Below are positions 5,912 through 12,209 of a stretch of 12,209 nt of DNA, one piece after another. Source of the DNA: Burkholderiales bacterium (lineage in GTDB: Bacteria; Pseudomonadota; Gammaproteobacteria; Burkholderiales; SG8-41); NCBI GenBank assembly GCA_019746155.1, contig JAIESJ010000022.1:1-12209 (forward strand), written 5' to 3'. Each line of letters starts with the position of its first letter. Position 1 is the stretch's first letter. The translations under genes and the position numbers were made by a program. The notes under the pieces are model-generated. The model ran no database searches. It was not told the origin of the DNA and was given only the letters and a program-made list of their open reading frames with translations.

Positions 5912-6853
5912 ATGAAACTACAGCAATTGCGCTATTTATGCGAAGTGGTGCGACGCGGCCTGAATGTGTCAGAAGCCGCCGAAGCGCTGCACACTTCGCA
6001 ACCTGGCGTGAGCAAGCAAATCCGCCTGCTGGAGGAAGAACTGGGAGTCAAAATCCTGGTACGTCACGGCAAGCGCGTAGTGGAAGTCACCGAACCGGGT
6101 CGCATTATTCTCGGCATCGCCGAGCGTATCCTGCACGATGCTGACAATTTAAAGAAAGTTGGCAAGGATTTCAGCGAGGAAGGCAGTGGTTCTCTGACGA
6201 TAGCCACCACGCACACCCAGGCGCGCTATGCCTTGCCGCCGGTAATCAGCCGCTTTATCCGGCGCTATCCCGAAGTAAGACTCTCTCTGCGCGAGGGCAG
6301 CCCGCAGCAAATCCTCGAGCTGATGAATACGGGGGCCGCGGACATCGCGATCACCACTGAGGTTCATGAGCTCTATCAGGACTTGGTGACGCTGCCGTGC
6401 TACCAATGGAATCGCTGCGTGATCACGCCGCTCGGTCATCCGCTGCTCAAACAGCAGAAACTGACGATCGAGAGCATCGCCCGCTATCCGATCATCACTT
6501 ACGACTTCGCTTTCAGCAGCGATTCGCCGATCAAGCGCGCCTTCGATGCGCGCGGCATCAAGCCCAACGTCTCGCTGACGGCGATCGATGGCGACGTGAT
6601 CAAGGCTTATGTCGAAATGGGGCTGGGCATAGGCATACTCGCCAAGATGGCGTTCGATCCGGCACGCGACCATGGGCTACGGCTGATCGACGCCAGCCAT
6701 CTGTTCGAGCCGAGCACCACACGCATCGGCATCCGCCGTAATGCCTATCTGCGCGGCTACGTCTATGATTTCATCGAGATGTTCGCGCCGCACCTGACGC
6801 GCACCGTGGTCGAAAAAACCATGCGCGGCGGTGGCGCGGATTACGAACTTTAG
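5912..6853 (+). CDS. cysB: CysB-type LysR family transcriptional regulator of sulfur assimilation
   Basis: DNA-binding activator of cysteine and sulfur genes; family members respond to N-acetylserine or O-acetylserine and to sulfur anions. At 313 residues it is close to the usual 324. The N-terminal winged helix-turn-helix shows MKLQQLRYLCEVVRRGLNVS and EAAEALHTSQPGVSKQIRLL (to residue 40), very close to classical CysB. In the effector domain, TTHTQARY (99-106) places T100, T102 and Q103 at the anion-binding positions known from Klebsiella CysB, and T149 is also present; the T202 equivalent appears to be serine (S202). It is divergent from cysI, so it most likely controls that operon and itself. 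Its TAG stop directly abuts the stop of the convergent permease gene. No good Shine-Dalgarno is seen before the ATG. Confidence 0.95.
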   Translation: MKLQQLRYLCEVVRRGLNVSEAAEALHTSQPGVSKQIRLLEEELGVKILVRHGKRVVEVTEPGRIILGIAERILHDADNLKKVGKDFSEEGSGSLTIATTHTQARYALPPVISRFIRRYPEVRLSLREGSPQQILELMNTGAADIAITTEVHELYQDLVTLPCYQWNRCVITPLGHPLLKQQKLTIESIARYPIITYDFAFSSDSPIKRAFDARGIKPNVSLTAIDGDVIKAYVEMGLGIGILAKMAFDPARDHGLRLIDASHLFEPSTTRIGIRRNAYLRGYVYDFIEMFAPHLTRTVVEKTMRGGGADYEL

Positions 6854-7615
6854 TCAGTCGGCGAGGCGCCGGCGCAACCAGGCGCTGGCGCCATCGACGA
6901 TCACCACCAGCAGCAGCATCGCGATGATGACCGTCAGCGCCTGTTTTTGCTGGAACAGGCTCAGCGAGAAATAAAGCATCTGCCCGAGCCCGCCGGCGCC
7001 GACCACGCCGAGAATGGCCGCCATGCGGATATTGATCTCCCAGCGATAGAGCGAGTAGGCGACGAGCTGCGGCACGACGTTGGGCAGGGTGCCGTAGAGG
7101 AATGCCAGCGACTGGCGGCTGCCGGATAACCGCAATGCCTGCGCCGGCTCGGTCGGCGCATTTTCCAGCGTTTCGGCAAACAGGCGCCCGATCACGCCCG
7201 CGGTATGCCACGCCAGGGCCAGCGTGCCGGCGAACGGCCCCAGCCCTGCCGCCATCACCATCAGCGCCGCCCATACCAGATCGGGGATCGAACGCAAAAA
7301 ATTGAGTATGAGGCGCGCGACGGCGCGCGGAACCGCGCCGAAACGCCCCGATGCGGGCAGCGCCAGCGCGAGCCCTAGCACCGCCGCCACGGCCGTGCCA
7401 ATCGCCGAGATCGCGATGGTCTCGAGCGTGCCGTGACCGATGCGCACCAGGTACTCGGCCGACATATCGGGCGGGAAAAACGACACGACGTATTTCCACA
7501 TCTGCGCGCGTGCCTCGCCCGTGAGCAGCGACCCCAAATCGAGCGACAGGAACGCGAAACTCGCCCACGTCACGGCAAGCAGGGCGGCAAGCACCAGCCA
7601 GTGAACCAGTCTCAT
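6854..7615 (-). CDS. phnE: PhnE-like ABC transporter permease (second of two)
   Basis: Inner-membrane permease of a phosphonate-type (PhnE) ABC importer, 253 residues with about five to six hydrophobic helices. Diagnostic stretches: NFLRSIPDLVWAALMV (105-120), the cytoplasmic coupling region around LRLSGSRQSLAFLYGTLPNV (161-180), and LYRWEINIRMAAILGVVGAG followed by GLGQ (to residue 211). The start is ATG 7613-7615, forming an ATGA overlap with the upstream permease stop, so the two are translationally coupled and likely form a heterodimer. The reading frame extends further upstream to 8029, but that part is the shadow of the first permease. Last gene of the operon; its stop touches the stop of convergent cysB with no spacer. 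Confidence 0.92.
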   Translation of the reverse strand: MRLVHWLVLAALLAVTWASFAFLSLDLGSLLTGEARAQMWKYVVSFFPPDMSAEYLVRIGHGTLETIAISAIGTAVAAVLGLALALPASGRFGAVPRAVARLILNFLRSIPDLVWAALMVMAAGLGPFAGTLALAWHTAGVIGRLFAETLENAPTEPAQALRLSGSRQSLAFLYGTLPNVVPQLVAYSLYRWEINIRMAAILGVVGAGGLGQMLYFSLSLFQQKQALTVIIAMLLLVVIVDGASAWLRRRLAD

Positions 7616-8451
7616 GCCGTCACCTTCCTGAGGAATGCGCTGACGGCGTCGGCGAGCACCACCAGCAAAAGGAAAGTAAGCAGAATCGTGCTGACTTCGC
7701 CGCCGCTCAGCATGCGCATCGACAGCTCCATCTGCTGCCCCAGACCGCCGGCGCCGACGAAGCCCATGATGACCGAGGCGCGCACCGCGCATTCCCAACG
7801 GTAGACCGTATACGAGACCAGCTCCGGCAACGCCACCGGCCACATGCCGTAGAAGAACGCCGTGAGCCGTGAGCCGCCCGCTTCCAGCAGCGCCGTGGTC
7901 GGGCGGGTGTCGCCCGCTTCCAGGATTTCCGAGTAAACCTTGCCCAGCATGCCGCCGTAGGTCACGCCGATCGCAAGTACGCCGGCGGCCGGGCCCAGGC
8001 CGACCGCGCGCACGAACAGCAGCGCCCACACGATCTCGGGAATGCTGCGCAAAAACATCAGAATAAAACGCGCCGGCAGCCGCAGCAGCCGCCCTGCGGC
8101 AAATCCGTAGCCGGGGCCGATGCGCGAAATCGACAGGCTGCGCGTGACGATCAGCGCCAACGGGGACGCGATCAGCAGCGCCAGCGCCATGCCGGCGGTC
8201 GCGATCGCCAGCGTCTCCAGCGTGGCCTTCAGGATCAAGCGCAGAAACTCGGCGGAAGTCGCAAGCGGGAAGAACGTGCCGACGAACCTGCCCATGATCT
8301 CGCGGTTACGCGGATCGAACAGCACGCCGAGATCGAATTCGGTGAGCCTGAACCCCGGCCACAGCACCACGATGATGCCGACAGTCAGAATGAGCCGCGG
8401 CACTGCGGCGGGATCACGCAACCGCGCGGCATCAGCTTTGGCGGCAGTCAC
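7612..8451 (-). CDS. phnE: PhnE-like ABC transporter permease (first of two)
   Basis: Inner-membrane permease of 279 residues, paralogous to the following gene: MFLRSIPEIVWALLFVRAVG (132-151), the coupling loop ALLEAGGSRLTAFFYGMWPV (187-206), and VYRWECAVRASVIMGFVGAG (217-236) ending GLGQQ. The N-terminal helix is at about 19-32. The start codon is GTG (8449-8451) with AAGGG (8458-8462) six bases upstream; that site is part of a short direct repeat. It ends in an ATGA overlap with the second permease. It lies 34 bases after the ATPase gene in the same operon. Two distinct permeases for one ATPase and one binding protein point to a heterodimeric channel. Confidence 0.93.
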   Translation of the reverse strand: MTAAKADAARLRDPAAVPRLILTVGIIVVLWPGFRLTEFDLGVLFDPRNREIMGRFVGTFFPLATSAEFLRLILKATLETLAIATAGMALALLIASPLALIVTRSLSISRIGPGYGFAAGRLLRLPARFILMFLRSIPEIVWALLFVRAVGLGPAAGVLAIGVTYGGMLGKVYSEILEAGDTRPTTALLEAGGSRLTAFFYGMWPVALPELVSYTVYRWECAVRASVIMGFVGAGGLGQQMELSMRMLSGGEVSTILLTFLLLVVLADAVSAFLRKVTA

Positions 8452-8454
8452 CCC

Positions 8455-8478
8455 TCACCCTTCCCTTGTTCACCCTTC
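8455..8478. repeat. Short direct repeat in the ATPase-permease spacer
   Basis: TCACCCTTC occurs at 8455-8463 and 8470-8478. Read on the coding strand this is GAAGGGTGA twice, giving stacked purine-rich Shine-Dalgarno-like sites before the permease GTG. This kind of G/A-rich spacer is simple sequence, and no further role can be claimed. Confidence 0.35.
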
Positions 8479-8485
8479 ACTGCAG

Positions 8486-9301
8486 TCACGAGCACATCGG
8501 CTTGCGCCGTATGCCGGTAGGCTGCATGGCGAGCGGCGCGTTGGTCTGGGTGGGCACCGCCGCTTCGGATGCGTAAAGATCCTTCAGCATCGCGTCGGTC
8601 ACGCGCGCCGGCGGCAGATCGAAAGCGATTTCACCGCCACGGATGCCGATGATGCGCGGAAACCAGTGCAGCGCAAGATCGACCGCGTGCAGGCTCGCCA
8701 CCAGCGTCACGCCGCGCTCAATCGCTTCGCTGTTGAGCTCGCCGATGACGCGGTCGGACAGCGCGGGGTCGACCGCCGATACCGGTTCGTCGGTCAGCAG
8801 CAGATCGGGCTGCTGATACAGGATGCGCGCCACGCCCACGCGCTGCAACTGCCCGCCCGACAGCCGATCGCAGCGCTCGAACAGCTTGTCGGCGATTTCC
8901 ATGCGCGCCAGCATCTGTCTGGCGCCCTCGATGTCCACCGGATAAACCAGGGACGCGAGCCCCTTCCACAGCGGCCACCGCCCGAGCCGGCCGGCGAGCA
9001 CCGCGGTGACCACGCGCTGCCGCGGCGGAATCGGCGGCGCCTGGTGCACCATGCCGACGCGGCAACGCAATTCGCGCAATACGCCACGGCCGACACGCCA
9101 CGGATCGTCCCCCAGAATGCGAATCTCGCCCGCGGACGGACGCAACGCCGTCGCCAGCAGGCGCAACAGCGTGGTCTTGCCCGCGCCCGAGGGACCGATG
9201 ATCGCGACACGCTCGCCGCTGTCGATTTCAAAGCTGACGTTGCCGACGGCGCGATGGCCGTTGGGATGCACCAAGCTGACCTGGTCGAGTTTGATGCTCA
9301 C
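8486..9301 (-). CDS. phnC: PhnC-like ABC transporter ATP-binding protein
   Basis: Cytoplasmic ATPase that powers the importer, 271 residues. Walker A GPSGAGKT (36-43), Q-loop Q87 in MVHQAPPIP, signature LSGGQLQRV (147-155), Walker B LLLTDEP (167-173) followed by VSAVDP, and H-loop SLH (203-205) are all intact, so it should be active. The last 25 residues or so, after LYASEAAV, are a non-conserved tail ending RRKPMCS. The start codon is GTG (9299-9301) with GGA close upstream; no better start is visible. It follows the binding-protein gene by 67 bases, with a hairpin between them, and precedes the two permeases. The family transports phosphonate-type substrates, but ATPase sequence does not reveal the substrate. 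Confidence 0.94.
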   Translation of the reverse strand: MSIKLDQVSLVHPNGHRAVGNVSFEIDSGERVAIIGPSGAGKTTLLRLLATALRPSAGEIRILGDDPWRVGRGVLRELRCRVGMVHQAPPIPPRQRVVTAVLAGRLGRWPLWKGLASLVYPVDIEGARQMLARMEIADKLFERCDRLSGGQLQRVGVARILYQQPDLLLTDEPVSAVDPALSDRVIGELNSEAIERGVTLVASLHAVDLALHWFPRIIGIRGGEIAFDLPPARVTDAMLKDLYASEAAVPTQTNAPLAMQPTGIRRKPMCS

Positions 9302-9337
9302 TGGATTCCGATCCTAAAAGCGCATATCAAGATAAGA

Positions 9338-9370
9338 AGACCCAAACCGGCGCAACCGCCGATTCGGTCT
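9338..9370 (-). other. Intercistronic stem-loop after the binding-protein gene
   Basis: On the minus strand, AGACC and CGGCG pair with CGCCG and GGTCT around a four-base loop (GTTG), with internal mismatches. The stem begins within the TAG stop of the binding-protein gene. There is only a short pyrimidine-rich run (TCTTCTT) after it, so full termination is unlikely. In binding-protein-dependent importers such hairpins commonly protect the upstream message and give more binding protein than ATPase; that role here is inferred. Confidence 0.45.
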
Positions 9371-10214
9371 ATTTGATCAGGCCGGCCGAGCGCGCCGCCG
9401 CCTCTATGCCCTTGTAATTTTCCGGCCTGGTGGCGATGAAGCGGGTAGCGCGCTGCAAATCGAGTATGGTCTTGTGCCCGGGCACTTTCGGGTCAAGCTT
9501 GAGGAACGCGGCGGCGAGCTTCCTGACCAGCGCCGGATCGAGGGTGCCGCGCACCGTCCAGTTGTAATCGTAGTACGGCGGCGTGGTCCAGATCACCTTG
9601 ACTTTGCCGGTATCGACTTTTTTCTCGGCGACGAGCTTGTCCCATACCGAGGCGTTGAGCACGCCGGCCTCGACCTTGCCCGACTCGACCTGCAAAGCGG
9701 TGGCGTCATGGGCGCCGGAAAACGCGACGCGCCTGAAATCCTTCTCGGGATCGATCCTGTTCTCCAGCAGGAAAAAGCGCGGCATCAGATGCCCGGAAGT
9801 CGAAGACACCGAGCCGAAAGTGAAATTTCTCCCCTTGAGGTCGGCCAGGCCGCTGATGCCGCTTGCGGCGTTGGCAATGAATTTGCTCGTGAATTTCTCG
9901 TCTTCGACGCGCTGCACGAGGGGAATCGCATTGCCGGTGCGCAGACGCGCCTGCACAAACGTAAAGCCGCCCAGCCAGGCGAGATCGAGCTTGTTCGACG
10001 CGAGGCTTTCGACCACTGCGGCATAGTCGGTGACGGGGATGAACTCGACCTTCATGCCGGTTTCTTTTTCGAGATAGGCCCCGAGCGGCGCGAACTTGCG
10101 CTGCAGCTCGGTGGGCGCTTCATCGGGAATCGCGGATACTCTCAGCGAAGTCTGGGCAACGGCGCTGGTGCCCATGAGCACGCCGCACAACAACATGAGG
10201 AAACGTTTGAGCAT
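9369..10214 (-). CDS. phnD: PhnD-like periplasmic substrate-binding protein, substrate uncertain
   Basis: Periplasmic solute-binding protein of the phosphate/phosphonate (PhnD) family, 281 residues. Signal peptide MLKRFLMLLCGVLMGTSAVA with likely cleavage after residue 20; C10 is not in a lipobox context. The mature part reads LRVSAIPDEAPTELQRKFAP, then VTDYAAVVESLASNKLDLAW (61-80), LGGFTFVQAR (81-90) and SSTSGHLMP (136-144), the last matching the ligand-holding Ser/Thr loop of the family. The GGFTFVQAR wording differs from the GPxSY style of classical PhnD. From memory it resembles a subfamily labelled putative selenate ABC transporter binding protein in NCBI annotation; this is unverified. 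Strong Shine-Dalgarno AAAGGAG five bases before the ATG. First gene of the four-gene importer operon. Confidence 0.93.
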   Translation of the reverse strand: MLKRFLMLLCGVLMGTSAVAQTSLRVSAIPDEAPTELQRKFAPLGAYLEKETGMKVEFIPVTDYAAVVESLASNKLDLAWLGGFTFVQARLRTGNAIPLVQRVEDEKFTSKFIANAASGISGLADLKGRNFTFGSVSSTSGHLMPRFFLLENRIDPEKDFRRVAFSGAHDATALQVESGKVEAGVLNASVWDKLVAEKKVDTGKVKVIWTTPPYYDYNWTVRGTLDPALVRKLAAAFLKLDPKVPGHKTILDLQRATRFIATRPENYKGIEAAARSAGLIK

Positions 10215-10279
10215 GCCTGCTCCTTTACAGATTGCGGGAACGCGTTTTTTTATCGCGACGACAAGGCCGCCACAGGAAA

Positions 10280-10300
10280 GACCATGCTTCAGGCATGGTC
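10280..10300. terminator. Perfect 8-bp stem-loop after murJ, possible weak terminator
   Basis: GACCATGC (10280-10287) and GCATGGTC (10293-10300) form a perfect stem with a 5-base loop. On the minus strand it comes 37 bases after the murJ TAG and is followed only by TTTCC, so a Rho-independent role is uncertain. The gap 10215-10337 otherwise holds the leader of the binding-protein operon, with an A7 run (T7 on plus, 10245-10251). No convincing promoter could be fixed for that operon. Confidence 0.4.
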
Positions 10301-10337
10301 AAATGATGCGTTTAGTCAGCCGACAAAACTCTACCAT

Positions 10338-11870
10338 CTATACGCGCTTGATGAAATCACGCAACCTGAAGCCCATGAGCCACAGCACGGCGAAGTAAGT
10401 CGCCGCACCGAGCACGACGAGCCCGGCGAGGCGCGCAACGCGCGCCGCCGCGCTGGCGGCGAGCCAGACGGCCGTGGCATCGGTCGCCATCCACAGCACC
10501 GCCGCCATCGCATAAACCGCGACCGCGACCCTGAAAAGAAAGACCGCCCACCCCGGCTGAGGCGTATAGATGGCATGCCGGCGCAGCTGATAATAGAGCA
10601 GCGCGGCATTGAGGCAGGCGCCCAGCCCGATGGCGAGTGCGAGTCCGGCGTGCTTGAACGGCCAGATGAAAATGAAGTTCATCGCCTGCGTGGCGAACAG
10701 GGTGACGACCGCGATCCTGACCGGCGTCCTGATGTTCTGCTGCGCGTAGAATCCCGGCGCCAGCACCTTGACCATGATCAGCCCGACGAGGCCGATGCTG
10801 TAGGCCATCACCGCGCTGCGCGTATTGAATACGTCGGTCACGGTAAACGCACCGTAGTGAAACAGCGTCGTGATCAGCGGTACCGCGAGCAGCGCCAGCG
10901 CCAGCGCAGCGGGCAACGCCAGCACCAGCGTGAGGCGCAGGCCCCAGTCGAGCAGTTTCGAATACTCGCCGCTCGAGCGGTCAGCATAATGTTTGGAAAG
11001 GCTCGGCAGCAGAATCGTGCCCAGCGCGACGCCCAGCATGCCGGACGGGAATTCCATCAGGCGGTCGGCGTAGTAGAGCCACGACACGCTGCCGGTGGCG
11101 AGGAAGGAGGCGAAAATGGTGTTGATCAGCAGGCTCACCTGCCCGATCGACACGCCAAACACCGCCGGCCCCATCTGGCGCATGACGCGCCATACGCCTG
11201 CGTCCCTGAGATCGAGCCTGAAGCGCGGCAGCAGTTTAATCCGCAGCAGGAACGGCACCTGGAACAGCAGTTGCAGCACGCCGCCGCAAAACACCGCCCA
11301 CGCCAGCGCCATCACCGGCGGATCGAAATAAGGCGCCGCCCACAGCGCGAAGGCAATGAACGACAGGTTGAGCAGCGCCGGCGTGAATGCCGGCACCGAA
11401 AAGCGGCTGTAGGTGTTGAGGATGCCGCCCGCGAACGAGGTGAGCGAGATGAACAGGATGTACGGGAAAGTCACGCGCAGCAGGCTGATCGTGAGATTGA
11501 ATTTCTCGGGTGTCGCGGCAAAGCCGGGCGCGCTCACGTAGATGATGGCCGGAGCAGCAATGACGCCGATCAGCGTAACGACGAACAGGGCCAGCCCAAG
11601 CAGCGCCGAAATGTGATCGACCAGCAGGCGCGTCTCCTGCGCGCCGCGCCGGTGCTTGTATTCGGCCAGGACCGGCACGAAGGCCTGCGAGAACGCGCCC
11701 TCGGCGAAAAGGCGCCGCAGCAGATTGGGGATTTTGAATGCGACGAAGAAGGCGTCGGTGGCCAGCCCCGCGCCGAACGCGCGCGCAATCACCGCATCAC
11801 GGATGAAACCCAGAATGCGCGAAATGAGCGTCATGCCGCTCACCGTCGCCATGGCCTTGAGCAGATTCAT
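10338..11870 (-). CDS. murJ: Lipid II flippase MurJ (MviN)
   Basis: Inner-membrane flippase that moves lipid II to the periplasmic face for peptidoglycan synthesis. 510 residues, matching the family (E. coli 511), with hydrophobic segments throughout consistent with 14 helices. Residues essential in E. coli fall at the same numbers: R18 and R24 in ISRILGFIRDAV, D39 in ATDAFF, R52 and E57 in NLLRRLFAEGAFSQAFVP, and R270 in YYADRLMEFPSG. The start is ATG 11868-11870; only a distant AGG serves as Shine-Dalgarno. It is divergent from rpsT, as is common. In many relatives ribF comes shortly after murJ; here an importer and a cys block lie between them. Confidence 0.97.
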   Translation of the reverse strand: MNLLKAMATVSGMTLISRILGFIRDAVIARAFGAGLATDAFFVAFKIPNLLRRLFAEGAFSQAFVPVLAEYKHRRGAQETRLLVDHISALLGLALFVVTLIGVIAAPAIIYVSAPGFAATPEKFNLTISLLRVTFPYILFISLTSFAGGILNTYSRFSVPAFTPALLNLSFIAFALWAAPYFDPPVMALAWAVFCGGVLQLLFQVPFLLRIKLLPRFRLDLRDAGVWRVMRQMGPAVFGVSIGQVSLLINTIFASFLATGSVSWLYYADRLMEFPSGMLGVALGTILLPSLSKHYADRSSGEYSKLLDWGLRLTLVLALPAALALALLAVPLITTLFHYGAFTVTDVFNTRSAVMAYSIGLVGLIMVKVLAPGFYAQQNIRTPVRIAVVTLFATQAMNFIFIWPFKHAGLALAIGLGACLNAALLYYQLRRHAIYTPQPGWAVFLFRVAVAVYAMAAVLWMATDATAVWLAASAAARVARLAGLVVLGAATYFAVLWLMGFRLRDFIKRV

Positions 11871-11912
11871 TTTTTTATGCGACGCCTGAAAGAAAAGAGC
11901 AGCCGCGGCACC

Positions 11913-11941
11913 TTGCCTGGCGGCGTGGAAGCGCGTATCAT
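11913..11941 (+). promoter_or_regulatory. Candidate sigma-70 promoter for rpsT
   Basis: TTGCCT (11913-11918) and TATCAT (11936-11941) are separated by exactly 17 bases, giving a good -35/-10 pair. Transcription would begin near 11948, about 28 bases before the rpsT ATG. The rest of the 106-base murJ-rpsT gap shows no other clear element, and no murJ promoter was identified. Confidence 0.6.
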
Positions 11942-11976
11942 ACGGTTCCTTTTCCGATTCAAAATCCGGAGTTTAC

Positions 11977-12209
11977 ATGGCCAACATCGCATCAGCCAGA
12001 AAGCGCGCGCGCCAGGGCGAAAAACAAAGGCAGCACAATGCCAGTCTGCGGTCCAAATTCCGCAGCGCGGTGAAGGGCGTGAGGAAGGCGGTCGAAGCCG
12101 GCGACAAGAACGCGGCCAAAGCCGTGTTTCAGAGCGCTGTCAGCACCATCGATTCGATCGCCGATAAGAAAATCATCCACAAAAACAAGGCCGCCCGCCA
12201 CAAAAGCCG
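11977..12209 (+). CDS. rpsT: Small ribosomal subunit protein S20 (cut by window edge)
   Basis: Ribosomal protein that binds 16S rRNA in the 30S subunit. The 77 visible codons read MANIASARKRARQGEKQRQH, continue NASLRSKFRSAVKGVRKAV, and end near IIHKNKAARHKS. Basic, helical, and typical of S20, which is 86-88 residues in total, so only about ten residues are missing. GGAG (11968-11971) lies five bases before the ATG. A short imperfect hairpin, CCGATT with AATCCGG (11955-11970), overlaps the Shine-Dalgarno; S20 is known to autoregulate translation in E. coli, but a link to this hairpin is speculative. Confidence 0.97.
   Translation, partial: MANIASARKRARQGEKQRQHNASLRSKFRSAVKGVRKAVEAGDKNAAKAVFQSAVSTIDSIADKKIIHKNKAARHKS

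Noticed and set aside
7616..8029. Upstream extension of the second permease frame to 391 codons
   Set aside because: The extension is a frame shadow of the first permease; the ATGA overlap and the hydrophobic MRLVHWLVLAALLAV start fix the real beginning at 7615.
10239..10255. Terminator at the T7 run flanked by CGCG
   Set aside because: The CGCG pair gives only a four-base stem and the T-run sits inside the loop, not after a stem, so it does not fit a terminator.
9474..12167. 897-codon open frame on the plus strand
   Set aside because: It lies antisense to the binding-protein gene and murJ and enters rpsT out of frame. The composition (Arg, His, Gln, Glu rich) is typical of a shadow of GC-rich genes, and no domain is recognisable.

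Overview
The window looks like a moderately GC-rich betaproteobacterial chromosome. This is suggested by the protein styles (CysB, the nitrite/sulfite reductase with DUF934, CobA), the order rpsT, murJ, ribF, ileS, and the intergenic repeat types. No species can be named from sequence alone. The window is packed with genes. Every ordinary gap is short and most genes are on the minus strand.

Layout from left to right. Positions 1-1264 (minus) hold the N-terminal 421 codons of isoleucyl-tRNA synthetase (ileS), running off the left edge. Positions 1265-1457 hold two intergenic repeats; the second encodes the end of ribF. ribF (1377-2441, minus) makes FMN and FAD. Positions 2442-2645 hold a likely ribF promoter and a small MITE-like element. 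Next comes a minus-strand sulfite-assimilation operon read from 5800 down to 2646: cysI (siroheme sulfite/nitrite reductase), a DUF934 gene, and cobA (uroporphyrinogen-III methyltransferase, first step to siroheme). Divergent from it is cysB (5912-6853, plus), the LysR-type sulfur regulator, with an AT-rich shared control region. From 10214 down to 6854 (minus) runs an ABC importer operon of the PhnD/PhnC/PhnE type, in the order binding protein, ATPase, permease, permease. murJ (10338-11870, minus) encodes the lipid II flippase. rpsT (11977 to the right edge, plus) encodes ribosomal protein S20 and is cut by the window end.

How the parts fit: CysI reduces sulfite to sulfide using siroheme, CobA supplies the siroheme precursor, and CysB presumably controls the set. 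The importer next to cysB probably brings in an oxyanion or organo-oxyanion (phosphonate, phosphite, selenate or similar), but the substrate cannot be read from the sequence. The roughly 7.9 kb cys plus importer block sits between murJ and ribF, two genes that are commonly adjacent in related bacteria.

Most notable: two copies of a 34-bp palindrome bracket cobA. The upstream copy carries the cobA Shine-Dalgarno sequence, its ATG in the hairpin loop, and its first seven codons. cobA also has an in-frame insert of about 50 residues in the methyltransferase domain, and RibF ends in a tail encoded by an intergenic repeat. I did not find a clearly new multi-gene system; the unexplained parts are the repeats acting inside genes, DUF934, and the importer substrate.
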